Shown: one piece after another, positions 7,960 through 17,109 of the stretch
How positions within the stretch are numbered: the first letter of the stretch is position 1
Layout of the letters: every line of letters starts with the position of its first letter
Assembly (NCBI GenBank): GCA_016190825.1
Contig: JACPPV010000024.1
Location: 1-64,000, forward strand
Reading direction: 5' to 3'
From: Chloroflexota bacterium
GTDB taxonomy: Bacteria > Chloroflexota > Dehalococcoidia > Dehalococcoidales > UBA2162
Length of the DNA: 64,000 nucleotides
Translations under genes and position numbers: made by a program
The notes under the pieces: generated by a model
Seen by the model: only the letters and a program-made list of their open reading frames with translations
The model's database searches: none
Told to the model about the DNA's origin: nothing

Positions 7960-8964
7960 TTAACCCAATTTCAGGCGGTCGCTGCGGGAACGTTCGGGTC
8001 TGCCCCGGCGGTATTCTTCCACGTACCTGGCGAAATTCCAGGCGGCGAAGAATTTCTCTGCCGCTGTTCTGCCTGATTGATAGAGCGCTTCGCTTTTCGC
8101 CCGTGGAATATCAAATTCGGTGGTCTTGACGCCGAGAGTGGGTATCGGGACCGTCCGGACGAAGTTCTCCTCCTCGATATACCGCGCATCGTGGGCTTCC
8201 ATCATGGTAGAGAAGAGGGCGGCAAACAGGCTGATCGGCCCCCTGACCCGCCGCGGCGCGCCTTCTTCAGGCTCAACCAGTTTGAATCCAAAGGTGGGCC
8301 ACTGCGGTATGCCTCCCTGGGTGTCAAATAACCATACGGGGAAGTTGCTCAGCAGCCCGCCATCCACGATATGGCATTTTTCATTCGTTTTCATGTTTCT
8401 CAGTATCACCGGTTCGTAGAAAAACGGGATACTCATGCTCATCCGTACCGCGAAAGCCACGTTCAGGTCTTCAGGCTTGATACCGAAGTCGGCGATATCC
8501 TGGGGCAGAACGAGCAGCCGTCCACGCGAGACGTCAGAAGCAATCACGTTCAGCCTGAACCGGTAGCGGAGGTCATCCTTAAACTCCTCGATGATGAGAT
8601 CGCCGAAGGTCTCGATCCCTTTCTGTTTCAATAATCCCGTGATCCAGCCCTCGAGATACTTGCCTTCGTAAATACCCTTTTCAAAAACGAGGCTGGCAAC
8701 CGGACCTGCCACGGGAATCTTGTCCAGAAAGCCCGCATCCTTGAACTTGCTGTAGTCCAGGGTCCCCATTATCTCTCTCAGTTCAACCCCGGTATATCCG
8801 GCGGCGAGCAGGGCAGCCACGATGGCCCCGGCGGAAGTACCGGCCAAGTTTGACCAGCGGTACCCTTTCTCTTCCGCCACAGCGACCGCGCCGGCGAGGC
8901 CGATGCCTTTAACTCCCCCGCCTTCAAAGACCGCATCCGCTACCAGATTGTTCCCGGTACTCAT
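7960..8964 (-). CDS. Patatin-like phospholipase
   Basis: The 334-residue protein has the complete patatin fold signature. The oxyanion-hole glycine loop is EGGGVKGIGLAGA, the nucleophile elbow is AGTSAGAIVAA with Ser44, and the dyad partner is IVDGGLLSNFPVWLF with Asp201. It should be a Ser/Asp acyl hydrolase acting on membrane phospholipids or related esters. There is no signal peptide, so it is probably cytoplasmic or peripherally membrane-associated. GGAGG precedes ATG at normal spacing. It is monocistronic, with a long gap on either side. The length is normal for bacterial patatins of this subgroup. Confidence 0.92.
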   Translation of the reverse strand: MSTGNNLVADAVFEGGGVKGIGLAGAVAVAEEKGYRWSNLAGTSAGAIVAALLAAGYTGVELREIMGTLDYSKFKDAGFLDKIPVAGPVASLVFEKGIYEGKYLEGWITGLLKQKGIETFGDLIIEEFKDDLRYRFRLNVIASDVSRGRLLVLPQDIADFGIKPEDLNVAFAVRMSMSIPFFYEPVILRNMKTNEKCHIVDGGLLSNFPVWLFDTQGGIPQWPTFGFKLVEPEEGAPRRVRGPISLFAALFSTMMEAHDARYIEEENFVRTVPIPTLGVKTTEFDIPRAKSEALYQSGRTAAEKFFAAWNFARYVEEYRRGRPERSRSDRLKLG

Positions 8965-9433
8965 TTGACCCTCCAGTTCCTTTTCAAGAGTAGCCCGGAG
9001 CCGCCCAGCTTGCTTGATCCGGATTACGGAACAGCGAGCACCCGCAGCCCTGCTTAATACTTTATCCTGAAATATCCGCCGTGCATACTAGCCGAAAGGA
9101 TAATTCCGGCGTTACATGGTACCGGGTATCAGACCTGAAAGCTCTCCCCCCTTTCAAGATTCCGGTAAAGGGAAAGGTAAGTCCCGTTAAAAGAAAAATC
9201 GTCCTTCCGAAGGATGTGCAACCGCCCTGACAGGCATAGCATATAGAAAACGTTGAATAATGATGAAAGCAACGTGCAGTTCCCCACTTCCGGTTTGGCT
9301 TCCCCGGATATAGCATGATCTCCCGGGTTACAGGAGGATTAGATATTTGGTTCCTTCATTGACACCTTGAACCATGTCAAGAGTAGCTATTATGGAATTT
9401 ACGGCATCGGCGGGCGATGGTTAAATAAAAGAT

Positions 9434-9457
9434 GGGCGGCCTGGCAAGAGGCCGCCC
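9434..9457. terminator. Perfect GC-rich hairpin, possible terminator
   Basis: GGGCGGCCT and AGGCCGCCC form nine perfect pairs around GGCAAG. On the minus strand it is followed by ATCTTTTATTT, a terminator-like tail, but no minus gene ends here. On the plus strand there is no T run, so its role is uncertain. Confidence 0.4.
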
Positions 9458-9585
9458 ACAGAAGGCTCCACAAATATGCTGACTGGCTGGCCAACTCTTT
9501 GCTGCCTTCATTTTTCATTATGTAACAGGGAAGACTATTTTTCAAGTTGACCCGCCCAGCCGATGCAAGACACTCACGCCTTTAT

Positions 9586-9606
9586 TCCACCCAAGGTCGA
9601 GGGGGA
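9586..9606 (+). promoter_or_regulatory. Leader hairpin with GGTCGA loop (copy 1 of 4)
   Basis: The sequence TTCCACCC-AAGGTCGA-GGGGGA lies about 50 bases before the start of the 9658 gene. The loop core GGTCGA and the flanking C/G stem match hairpins at 10600, 12440 and 17557, each in the leader of a secreted protein gene. This copy has the weakest stem. Confidence 0.45.
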
Positions 9607-9657
9607 TAACATGAGATAGGAATTAAAGGGAAAAAAGAAAAAGGAGAACGATCTGAC

Positions 9658-10464
9658 ATGAAGAAACTAATAACTCTTACAGTGGTGGCGGTGTTGGTAG
9701 TGGGACTAGTTGGTGCCACAGTAGCCTACGGCAGTGGCATCCGGGCTTCCAAAGCTACTGCGAAAGTCAGCGAACTGACACTGATTGACTGGCAGCCGGC
9801 GGAGCCCGACCCGGTCAATACCGACAACATCCCCGCCGAGGACTACGCGAGTGAGTGGACTACAATCCTGACCCAGAACATCAAGACCCCAAATCAGAAG
9901 GACCTCTTCGTGGGAGTCTCCCTGGAGACAGGCCTGTGGACCAGGACCCTCGTCAGAAGCAAGGCAACAGAGAGTGAGCCGTTGGGAGACTGGGATACGT
10001 CCAAAGCACGGTCCAGGATCCTGGTACGTGTCCTCGTGGATGGACAGATGGCAACCACGTCCCTAAATGTACCGCAAGCCGGTGCGGCATTCCCGAGAGC
10101 GGTAACCTTTAACGACCGGGAGCAGACCCTTTCGGCGAAGTTCATGGGCATATTCACCGGAGATGACCTGATCGTTACTGAGGACCCAGTTACCGGTGAA
10201 CACACGGTTACCATCAACTATGACACCCTTGATTACGAAGAGCTTGACCTTATCCTCAATACCCTTACTGCCAACAGCTTCAACTTCGTCGTCGCTGATC
10301 TGACGCCGGGCAACCATGAAATCGAGGTGCAGGCGCAGATCCGTGCCAACGGCTCGGCCGAGAATGGCAGCTACCAGGCGATGGCACTCGTGGGGCAGGG
10401 CTCCGTAGTCATCGAGTCAGTCAGGATGATGAAGGGTGAGGACTACCTGGACGTTCCAGAATAG
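9658..10464 (+). CDS. Secreted protein of unknown function
   Basis: The 268-residue protein has a clear signal peptide (MKKLITLTVVAVLVVGLVGATVAYGS). The mature domain is acidic and beta-rich, with motifs such as LFVGVSLETGLWT and ILVRVLVDGQM. Its later part (GNHEIEVQAQIRANGS) resembles an immunoglobulin-like or jelly-roll sheet. I do not recognise a named family. AAAGGAG lies 11 bases before ATG. It is the first of a run of exported proteins at 9.6-18 kb and probably belongs to the cell envelope. A GC-rich hairpin follows the stop at 10506-10532. Confidence 0.75.
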   Translation: MKKLITLTVVAVLVVGLVGATVAYGSGIRASKATAKVSELTLIDWQPAEPDPVNTDNIPAEDYASEWTTILTQNIKTPNQKDLFVGVSLETGLWTRTLVRSKATESEPLGDWDTSKARSRILVRVLVDGQMATTSLNVPQAGAAFPRAVTFNDREQTLSAKFMGIFTGDDLIVTEDPVTGEHTVTINYDTLDYEELDLILNTLTANSFNFVVADLTPGNHEIEVQAQIRANGSAENGSYQAMALVGQGSVVIESVRMMKGEDYLDVPE

Positions 10465-10505
10465 CATTCCCACCTGCTGTATCCTAAAGCCATACCTCAG
10501 ACTCC

Positions 10506-10532
10506 GGGGGCCGGGTTAGAGGCCCGGCCTCC
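10506..10532 (+). terminator. GC-rich hairpin after the secreted protein gene
   Basis: GGGGGCCGGG pairs with CCCGGCCTCC (one G-T) around TTAGAGG, 42 bases after the stop codon. There is no T tract downstream, so it may be an RNA-stabilising end rather than an intrinsic terminator. Confidence 0.45.
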
Positions 10533-10599
10533 AGAGACAATCCCTCGAATGAAAACGGGAGGCACGAAAGAACGAAGAGAGCTACTACCCAATCTAATA

Positions 10600-10615
10600 G
10601 CCCCGGTCGATGGGC
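10600..10615 (+). promoter_or_regulatory. Leader hairpin with CGGTCGAT loop (copy 2 of 4)
   Basis: GCCC-CGGTCGAT-GGGC folds into a short stem-loop in the leader of the 10770 gene. It is followed 20 bases later by an extended Shine-Dalgarno sequence AAAGGAGGTG. That sequence lies about 125 bases upstream of the gene's own start and leads into no substantial ORF. The arrangement recurs before 12610 and 17607, suggesting a cis-acting RNA element. Confidence 0.55.
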
Positions 10616-10769
10616 AATTATGAGAGAGCCTGCAAAAGGAGGTGCATAAAGAAAAACCATAACTATGCGATGCCGGGTCCGCATCAGACCTGGCACAAAA
10701 AAGGGGACAGTCTTCGCACAGTTAGAATTCCGGAGATATTCCGGCAATATGAATAAGGAGGAAAGCTGA

Positions 10770-12299
10770 ATGAAAAGATCATTTTTGAGCATCGTCCTCA
10801 TCATCGCCCTGGCATTAAGCCTGACAGGGGTCGGGGTGGCCCTGGCCCAGCCGGGTACCCTGCTGGGGACGGTGAGCCTGCCCGGCAACGGGGATTGCTC
10901 GGTAGCCGGTACGTTTGACGGCACCTATTACCTGACGATGGAAGGAGGTTTCGGAGTCGGTTGCGCCGGTAACCAGTTGCAGATATTCCAACCCCCTGTC
11001 GGTGGAAATGGCGCGGCGACGCTGGTGGCTACAAAGACCCTGGTGGATGCCGGCGGCAACCCGGTAAACGTGAGCGCCCTGTCCTGGGACGCAAGCCGCG
11101 GGGAGGTATGGGCTGCCTTCGGAAGCCTTTCAGGTAATATGTATCGAATTGCCCTTGGGGACAAGACTGTGACCGAGACCAGAACAGTAACGCCGGTGTT
11201 CACCTACAGCGTTTCCGGGATTTCCCTGGTCGACGGCCTTGCCTGGGACCCCAATGATGACACTCTGTATCTCAGCCCGGATGTTAACGCGAACGTGTAC
11301 CACTTCTTGGTGGATGGCACGTTGTCGAACACCGTGACCCCCAAGAACGCCGCCGGAGTGGCAGACGGCAGCGTCAGCGGTGTGGCCATCGGCGCCGGCA
11401 ACACCCTCTTCATCGGTCGTGACGGCAGTGCGGAGATACGCCTGGTGGACAAGACCACGGGCGATTTTATCAGCACCTTCGCCACTACCTCCGGCCGGGT
11501 GGAGGACCTGGTATGCGATCCGGTGACCTACGCTCCGAAAGAGGCCATCCTGGCCAAGGACGCCTATGGTTCAAGCGGAGCCGGCGGCGGACTCGGTGAC
11601 GAGCTCTATGAAGCCTTCGAGGTGGAAGAGGGCACCTGCCCGCTGGCGGGAGACCCTGTCGAGGTGGAGAAGCACTACACCTTCACTGACGTCGCCTTCG
11701 AAAGGGACAATGATGGCGACGGCCTCTTCAACGAGGACCCCCCTGATGGGATAGATAACGATGGCGACGGAGACATCGACGAGGACCCGGTAGACAATCC
11801 GGACGGGACATCGCTGGGCACCCCCCTGCCTGTTGATGGTGACGGCAATTTCGTGCTGGAAGCCGTGGTCAACAGGAAGGGCATTGTTACCAGCTACAAC
11901 CCGGGCCAGTACTACGCCGTGTCTACGGTCCATGTGCTCCAGAACGTGGACAGTCTTATTATCGAGGAGAACTTTACCGACTGCCTTGACATCGGCATAA
12001 GCGCTCTTAGCCCGGAGAAAGGCGGCGGAGGCGTGGTGGTCGTCATCCTCGATGACCTTGGAACACCATTGCAAATCCTCGATGCGAACTCGCCCGAGGT
12101 TGATGCCGTGGGCGGTGTCGCCACGGTCACCCTCGGCCCTATCGCGGGCAACACCACCATCCTGGTATACGTCAAGTTCAGCCCGGGACTGAAGGGACAG
12201 GAGTGGCCAGGTGAGCTGACGTGTGAGAACACGAACAGCGCCACTGTTGGTGACTTCACCGATAAAGACCAAGCCTCACTCAAGGTAATCGAGAAATAA
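10770..12299 (+). CDS. Secreted protein with propeller-like N-terminal region and DNDGDG calcium-type repeats
   Basis: The 509-residue protein has a signal peptide (RSFLSIVLIIALALSLTGVG). Residues ~30-290 contain repeated short beta motifs with LAWDPNDDTLYLSPD and VSGVAIGAGNTLFIG, in the style of NHL/SMP-30-like beta-propellers. Residues ~310-345 carry DNDGDGLFNEDPPDGIDNDG and a second DGDIDEDP, Asp-rich loops of the calcium-binding type found in surface proteins. The C-terminal ~150 residues look like an Ig-like sheet (ILDDLGTPLQILDANS). GGAGG precedes ATG. A strong intrinsic terminator follows. It is probably cell-surface or secreted; no enzyme active site is recognisable. Confidence 0.75.
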   Translation: MKRSFLSIVLIIALALSLTGVGVALAQPGTLLGTVSLPGNGDCSVAGTFDGTYYLTMEGGFGVGCAGNQLQIFQPPVGGNGAATLVATKTLVDAGGNPVNVSALSWDASRGEVWAAFGSLSGNMYRIALGDKTVTETRTVTPVFTYSVSGISLVDGLAWDPNDDTLYLSPDVNANVYHFLVDGTLSNTVTPKNAAGVADGSVSGVAIGAGNTLFIGRDGSAEIRLVDKTTGDFISTFATTSGRVEDLVCDPVTYAPKEAILAKDAYGSSGAGGGLGDELYEAFEVEEGTCPLAGDPVEVEKHYTFTDVAFERDNDGDGLFNEDPPDGIDNDGDGDIDEDPVDNPDGTSLGTPLPVDGDGNFVLEAVVNRKGIVTSYNPGQYYAVSTVHVLQNVDSLIIEENFTDCLDIGISALSPEKGGGGVVVVILDDLGTPLQILDANSPEVDAVGGVATVTLGPIAGNTTILVYVKFSPGLKGQEWPGELTCENTNSATVGDFTDKDQASLKVIEK

Positions 12300-12359
12300 G
12301 AACCGGAGCCTTGAAACAACCCGGAAACGGGGGCGTAAAACTATGCTCAACTAGTGAAA

Positions 12360-12391
12360 GGGGGAGATACTTATATCTCCCCCTTTTTTTT
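12360..12391 (+). terminator. Intrinsic terminator
   Basis: GGGGGAGATA and TATCTCCCCC form ten perfect pairs around CTTA, followed by eight T residues. It ends the transcript of the 10770 gene. Confidence 0.93.
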
Positions 12392-12439
12392 GAAAGGCTG
12401 ATGTCTCCCGAAAAGTAGAGCAATAACCGCCGCTTCAAT

Positions 12440-12456
12440 GCCCCGGTTGACGGGTC
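12440..12456 (+). promoter_or_regulatory. Leader hairpin with GGTTGA loop (copy 3 of 4)
   Basis: GCCC-CGGTTGAC-GGGTC lies in the leader of the 12610 gene and is followed by GAAAAAAGGAGGTG. This matches the hairpin plus extended Shine-Dalgarno arrangement seen before 10770. The true start codon is about 125 bases further on and has its own AGGAGG. Confidence 0.55.
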
Positions 12457-12609
12457 ATCAAAGAGACTTTGAAAAAAGGAGGTGGTCCACATTGCAAGAA
12501 ACGCATACATCCTTTCTCCGGTCGCGTGGTTGGGCTGACCATAAATGGTACGCTCCTCTCACAGGCCGGAGACCCTGACCCTGAGGTGACACATATAGGA
12601 GGCTCATAG

Positions 12610-14178
12610 ATGAAAAGAATATTGTACACATTTCTGGCAATCATACTGGCAGCTTCCCTGGGCCTGGCCGGCGGCGCGCCGACTAAAGCCTTCCATGAAG
12701 GCGGGCTGGTGCTGCTCAGCAGCAACACCTACACCTGGACTGACCCGGCGAGCGGGGGAGTGGTACATATTACCGAGAACGTGTACGAAGGCGTCCTTCT
12801 CGGGAGAGAGTTTATTCCCCATGACATGACCTGGGAATATACAGTGCACAACTTCTCTTACAATCCAAGGGTATTATTCACCAACGGGTTCAGCGGTTTT
12901 CAGATCATCTTCCCTGGACCCGTGCCTGAACTCTACAACAAGACGTCACCGGGCATTGGCGGCCCCTGGCTGCAGAACGCCTTCAGTGGAGTAGTTAATG
13001 GTATGGAATGGGATGCTCCGCTGCCCGGCGTGGGAATTATGCCCGGCCAGCGCGGCGTATTCAGCTTCGCCACCCACGAGCGGGTACGGTTCGAGTGGAG
13101 GGGGGCAGGGGGTGGACGAGGCCCGGGAGGGTGGGGTCACACCTGGGGAGAGATTGAGCCAATCATCGATGCCGATGGTACGACGACCGCATTGAACGGC
13201 CTGGGTGTTCCAGCAAACGTCCAGGTAAGAATTGGCAGCCCGCTGACCAGCTGGCCGAATCCCGGCGGATTAGACGTAGAAGGCATCGACTGGCTCGACA
13301 ACGACTGGGATGGTGTCAGTCCCCGCACGTGGACAGCTGGCGACGGTCTCCACGTTGAAGGGCCAGCCTATCCTGGAGCTATCCGCAACGCGCTCCATGA
13401 CGCTACCGACCCGGTTGTGCTGGCACCTACCCCCCTCGGAGCAGCGGTCAGTGTTGACCTGGAAGGCAATATCGACTTCGGCGGTGGCTCCGGCGTAGAC
13501 CCGCGTTTGAAGTATTACAACGCTAACGGATTAACCAACTGGGACGATCGTGAGGACATAGTGCTTGACCTGAACATGGATGGCGTATTCGGCACCAACA
13601 CCCAGACCTTCATCTTCCACGGTCCCAACTCGGCGCCCGGCAGGCTATTCAATGAGCTGGGCATCGTGGAGTCAGCCGGTGGTGAGATCGCCAAGAAGGT
13701 GAAGTACATTGATCCCCCTCGTGACCCGCAGGGTAACCCTACGACGGCGGATGGAGACGACATCATCGAGGTCGGTGAAGAGATACGCTTCTTGATGGTC
13801 ATTCAGGTGCACAACCCCACCGGCGCGCGCTGGACGGACGTGGTGGTGGAAGACCGCCTCGGCGCCGAGCTTGAGAGTGGGCCTGTTCCTGACGGGGTTC
13901 CTAACCCTAACGCAACGCAGGGCGCCGCGACCACTTCGACACAGGGCAACTCGAACAAGCTCTTCCTGAAGTGGGAGGTCGGCGACCTGGGGCCGGGCAA
14001 GACGGCCAACCTGGTATGGAGGGTCTCGACCGACCTGAACCCGGCAGGCAAGCAGGAATACACGACTGCTGGCACCTACGAGTTCAACTCCGGCGTGGTA
14101 CTTAAATTCCTGGTTGACGGCAAGCAGAGCAGCTTTGAGACGGGCAGCATCCTGGTTACCGTGGTGGAACCGGACTAA
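12610..14178 (+). CDS. Secreted protein with C-terminal DUF11-like domain
   Basis: The 522-residue exported protein has a signal peptide (RILYTFLAIILAASLGLAGG). A large central region is rich in Gly, Trp and Pro and has no recognised family. The C-terminal ~155 residues start IAKKVKYIDPP and contain VGEEIRFLMVIQVHNPTGA, WTDVVVEDRLGAELE and KLFLKWEVGDLGPGKTANL. These are the hallmarks of a DUF11/TIGR01451 Ig-like repeat (prepositional clauses of the type ITNTG...VVDxL). Such domains are common in cell-surface proteins of archaea and Chloroflexota. ATG is preceded by AGGAGG. A bidirectional terminator follows. Confidence 0.8.
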   Translation: MKRILYTFLAIILAASLGLAGGAPTKAFHEGGLVLLSSNTYTWTDPASGGVVHITENVYEGVLLGREFIPHDMTWEYTVHNFSYNPRVLFTNGFSGFQIIFPGPVPELYNKTSPGIGGPWLQNAFSGVVNGMEWDAPLPGVGIMPGQRGVFSFATHERVRFEWRGAGGGRGPGGWGHTWGEIEPIIDADGTTTALNGLGVPANVQVRIGSPLTSWPNPGGLDVEGIDWLDNDWDGVSPRTWTAGDGLHVEGPAYPGAIRNALHDATDPVVLAPTPLGAAVSVDLEGNIDFGGGSGVDPRLKYYNANGLTNWDDREDIVLDLNMDGVFGTNTQTFIFHGPNSAPGRLFNELGIVESAGGEIAKKVKYIDPPRDPQGNPTTADGDDIIEVGEEIRFLMVIQVHNPTGARWTDVVVEDRLGAELESGPVPDGVPNPNATQGAATTSTQGNSNKLFLKWEVGDLGPGKTANLVWRVSTDLNPAGKQEYTTAGTYEFNSGVVLKFLVDGKQSSFETGSILVTVVEPD

Positions 14179-14236
14179 GAATGAATGCCACGATGACAGT
14201 GATGCCATTGTGACAACCGGGACTGCTCAAACAGAA

Positions 14237-14267
14237 GGGGGGGAGAGTTGCCTCTCCCCCCCTTTTT
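14237..14267. terminator. Bidirectional intrinsic terminator between convergent genes
   Basis: GGGGGGGAGAG and CTCTCCCCCCC make eleven perfect pairs around TTGC, followed by TTTTT on the plus strand. On the minus strand the stem is followed by TTCTGTTTG. It lies between the convergent ends of the 12610(+) and 14336(-) genes and can serve both. Confidence 0.9.
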
Positions 14268-14335
14268 GCTATTGCTTTTTACTATTGGCAGTCGCTGAGT
14301 GGGCGGGGAACTTCCATGCTCCGTGTTTGTCCCAC

Positions 14336-14818
14336 TTACTTGCAGTCCACGCTGTCGATAACGACATCGGCGGTGACTTCACCATTGGCGTTAACAGTCA
14401 GGTGTACTGTTTGGTGGACAAGGAAGTTATTGCCCGTACCCTGGCCAATAATCCGGAAATTGTTAACGAACGTGACCTCGCTGGCGCCGTTCGTAAGGTT
14501 AAGCTCTTGTCGGGTAACGCCGGTTCCCCGGTAGTTGGCGCCGGTGGTCAGGCCCGTGCCTGAAATCCCCTGCGGATTGTTGCTAGCGGAAAGGTGGAAC
14601 CCTCCGGCCTCATCCTCGGTGACGGTCACTAACACATGGAGATTGCCGGAAAGGCTGACCAGTTCTCCCGCGCCCCCATTCGCGCAGGGAACGAAGACGA
14701 GCACGTTAATAGGTACAGAAATATTCGTCACTACTTCAGCATTCGCCGGAACAACCGTCCCTATCGTGAGCGCCACGCCCATCAGTACCGCTGTTGCCAG
14801 TCTCTTTAACCTTTTCAC
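14336..14818 (-). CDS. Small secreted protein of unknown function
   Basis: The 160-residue protein has a signal peptide (KRLATAVLMGVALTIGTVVPANA). The mature part is Thr/Asn/Gly-rich and predicted beta (HVLVTVTEDEAGGFHLSASN, then HQTVHLTVNANGEVTADV), with two Cys residues (VPCANGG near the start and DCK at the end) that could form a disulphide. The pattern resembles small secreted beta-barrel proteins of actinobacteria and Chloroflexota, without a known role. The start is GTG with ATAGGAGG upstream. It faces the preceding plus-strand gene and shares a terminator with it. Confidence 0.75.
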   Translation of the reverse strand: MKRLKRLATAVLMGVALTIGTVVPANAEVVTNISVPINVLVFVPCANGGAGELVSLSGNLHVLVTVTEDEAGGFHLSASNNPQGISGTGLTTGANYRGTGVTRQELNLTNGASEVTFVNNFRIIGQGTGNNFLVHQTVHLTVNANGEVTADVVIDSVDCK

Positions 14819-14956
14819 CTTTTTCCTCCTATGTATTACTCTGTGTCAAGTAATGTACTCATGGTCTGTTGAACCTGAAGCTACCAGAACTGTATCGCCT
14901 GAGTTGTCACCCCCTTTCCGGCACGGGTGACCGGCATGAATTTCACTGACAAGAAG

Positions 14957-14987
14957 AAGGGGGGAGTAGCAGCGCCCCTCCCCCCTT
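14957..14987 (-). terminator. Probable terminator of the DUF11-repeat protein gene
   Basis: AAGGGGGGAG and CTCCCCCCTT are perfect ten-base arms around an 11-base loop. On the minus strand the hairpin is followed by CTTCTTGTC. It lies 41 bases past the stop of the 15028 gene. The T tail is weak. Confidence 0.6.
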
Positions 14988-15027
14988 GCCCAGCTTGACC
15001 CCTTGCGGTCTGCTGACTTTCTTCTGT

Positions 15028-17109
15028 CTAGATGGGATTCCCGTGAGCGTCAATACCTCCGCCGAGGTTGTTCAACGCGTCCAGGATGTTCTTTACCGCT
15101 TCCATGACGCCCCTGTCTCCACTTGCAAGAGCGTCATTAACGTCACTGATGATCTGAGCCTCTGTGAGCGAGTACTCCACTTCAGGATGGGCCGCGTTAA
15201 GCAGGGCGGCTACGGCAGCGCGAAGAAGAATCTGCGCCATGCCCTTCACGCCATTGCCGCCTTTGAATTCCAGGGCCTCGAGCAGGGTCTTGTTATCAAG
15301 ACCGAGGCTATCCGGAACGTCAAACACACTTTCCAGCGTCTGGTCCGGGCTGTAGGTCACCCACAGGTCGGTGTGGTTCTTCCAGAAGCCGGGCGTGAGT
15401 CCTTCGTTGCCCGTTATTATGACCGAAGCCCTCGCCTCGCGGGTGAGCTCATTGGGCAAGCCATCCACCTGGTATACGGTAGTGATGACATTAACCAGCG
15501 GGCTGGGATCGCCAGACTGGATGTTCCTGGTGGCGGTCACAGTCGCTGACTCACCGGGCGCCAGCGAAGCCGGGAATGAGCTGGTAAGGTCGCCGATCAG
15601 CGTGTCAACGGCCGATATCCTGTTCAACTGCACGTCACCGGTGTTGGTGATGACAAATGTATAGGTGATTGGGTCACCAACCGACGCGCTGGACAGGCTG
15701 GCCGCCTTGGTCAGCGTGTAGTCGGGATGCACCAGGTCAACGGTCGCCGAAGCGCTGGCGGTCACCGTGATGCTCTCGAATGTGCCCGACACGGTAACGG
15801 TGTTGACCAGCGGGTCAGGATCGATGGGCAGCACGGTGCGCGGGAAGATAGCGGTCGCACTTTGTCCGGGTCCCAGCACAGGTGGGAAGGAGCCTGAGAT
15901 GTTACCCAGCAGCGAATCTATGACCGTGATGCCGGTCAATTCGGTGTCGCCGGTATTGGTGATAGTGATGGTATAAATAACCTCGTCACCGGCTTTGGAG
16001 ATTTCCGTGTTCGCCGTCTTGGTCACCTCGATACTGGGATTGGCTATTATCACCCTGGCGCTGGCATCGCGGGTGAGCTGGTTAGGCAAGCCATCCACCT
16101 GGTATACGGTAGTGATGGTGTTGTCCAGCGGATTGGGATCGCCAGCCTGGATCGCTCGGGCTGCGGGCACAGTCACTGAATCACCGGGCGCCAGCGAAGC
16201 GGGGAAGGAGGCGGTGAGATCGCCGATCAGCGAGTCAATGGCTGATATTTTGTTCAACTGCACGTCGCCGGTATTGGTGATAACGAACGTGTAGGTGATG
16301 AGGGTACCGACCGAACCGACGGTCGGGTCGGCGGTCTTGGTGAGCGTGTAGTCAGGATGCACCAGGTCAACGCTCGCCGAATCGGTGGAAGTCACGGTGA
16401 GTCCGAGTACGTCAGTCCCCGTGACGGTGACGGTGTTGACCAGCGGGTCATCGTCGTCAGCCAGTGTGACGCGCTGGAAGCCAAAGGTCTCACTCGCCCC
16501 GGCGGCCAGCGTGGCAGAGAAGGGCGGTACAAGGCTGCCCAGCAACGAATCAACGACCGTGATACCGGTCAGTTCGGTGTCACCGGTGTTGCTGACAGTG
16601 ATGGTGTAGGTGACAATGTCGTCGGTCTTTGACAGCAGCGGGTCTGCTACCTTGGTCACAGCGATGTCAGGTTGGATGACGGTGGAATTCCTCTGTGTGG
16701 TGGCATCAATGCCGTCACCATTGCTGTCGGTGCCTGTGGCATGCAGGGTATTGATGACTCTGTTGACCCCGCCAACGACAACGATGTCAGCGGCCCTTAC
16801 CACGTACGTGGTAGTGAAGGTGTTTGAGTCGCCCGGCGCCTGGACAAGATTCGTGGCCAGGGTTACGGTCGTCCCGTCAGGCAGAAAGTCATGGACGACA
16901 GCTAACGTATTGGTGGCTGTGTTGGTCGCCGGGTTCGCCACCGTCAGTTCGTAGGTGATCGTGTCACCGACGTGGTAAACGTTTGGAGAGGGCGGAGTCA
17001 CCTCTTTGATTAAGAGTATCTGCGAAGCCAGCACCGGCGCCGTCGCCATCGGGATCGTCAGGGCTACCATCGCTAGCGCCGTTAGAACTGATAACAATAT
17101 TCTTTTCAT
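15028..17109 (-). CDS. Secreted protein with five DUF11 (TIGR01451-type) repeats and a C-terminal TPGFWKNH domain
   Basis: The 693-residue protein has a signal peptide (RILLSVLTALAMVALTIPMA). Five Ig-like DUF11 repeats run from about residue 30 to 560. Each has the pattern VTYTITVSNTGD, then LTGITVVDSLLG, then DPLVNTVTV. Repeats 2 and 3 are a pair that recurs as repeats 4 and 5, with long stretches of near-identical DNA, so a two-domain unit has been tandemly duplicated. The last ~125 residues begin GLTPGFWKNHTDLWV and include a helical region with LLRAAVAALLNAAHPEVEY, a module seen at the end of some surface proteins. It is likely a long extracellular stalk. A 31-codon ORF immediately upstream overlaps its start. 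Confidence 0.85.
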   Translation of the reverse strand: MKRILLSVLTALAMVALTIPMATAPVLASQILLIKEVTPPSPNVYHVGDTITYELTVANPATNTATNTLAVVHDFLPDGTTVTLATNLVQAPGDSNTFTTTYVVRAADIVVVGGVNRVINTLHATGTDSNGDGIDATTQRNSTVIQPDIAVTKVADPLLSKTDDIVTYTITVSNTGDTELTGITVVDSLLGSLVPPFSATLAAGASETFGFQRVTLADDDDPLVNTVTVTGTDVLGLTVTSTDSASVDLVHPDYTLTKTADPTVGSVGTLITYTFVITNTGDVQLNKISAIDSLIGDLTASFPASLAPGDSVTVPAARAIQAGDPNPLDNTITTVYQVDGLPNQLTRDASARVIIANPSIEVTKTANTEISKAGDEVIYTITITNTGDTELTGITVIDSLLGNISGSFPPVLGPGQSATAIFPRTVLPIDPDPLVNTVTVSGTFESITVTASASATVDLVHPDYTLTKAASLSSASVGDPITYTFVITNTGDVQLNRISAVDTLIGDLTSSFPASLAPGESATVTATRNIQSGDPSPLVNVITTVYQVDGLPNELTREARASVIITGNEGLTPGFWKNHTDLWVTYSPDQTLESVFDVPDSLGLDNKTLLEALEFKGGNGVKGMAQILLRAAVAALLNAAHPEVEYSLTEAQIISDVNDALASGDRGVMEAVKNILDALNNLGGGIDAHGNPI

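Larger units (their letters stand above)
8965..9657. other. Long intergenic region and leader of the secreted protein gene at 9658
   Basis: No gene is supported; the minus ORF 9062-9316 has no ribosome site or family features. The region holds a perfect hairpin at 9434-9457. It also holds a recurrent promoter-type box GACTATTT followed by TTGACC (9533-9552), and a leader hairpin TCCACCC-AAGGTCGA-GGGGGA (9586-9606) that resembles hairpins before three other secreted protein genes. Confidence 0.5.

Noticed and set aside
9062-9316. 84-aa minus ORF in the intergenic region
   Set aside because: No ribosome site, no recognisable domain and atypical composition.
12482-12538. Short GTG ORF in the 12610 leader as a leader peptide
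   Set aside because: Its GTG lies inside the Shine-Dalgarno sequence itself and it has no run of regulatory codons.
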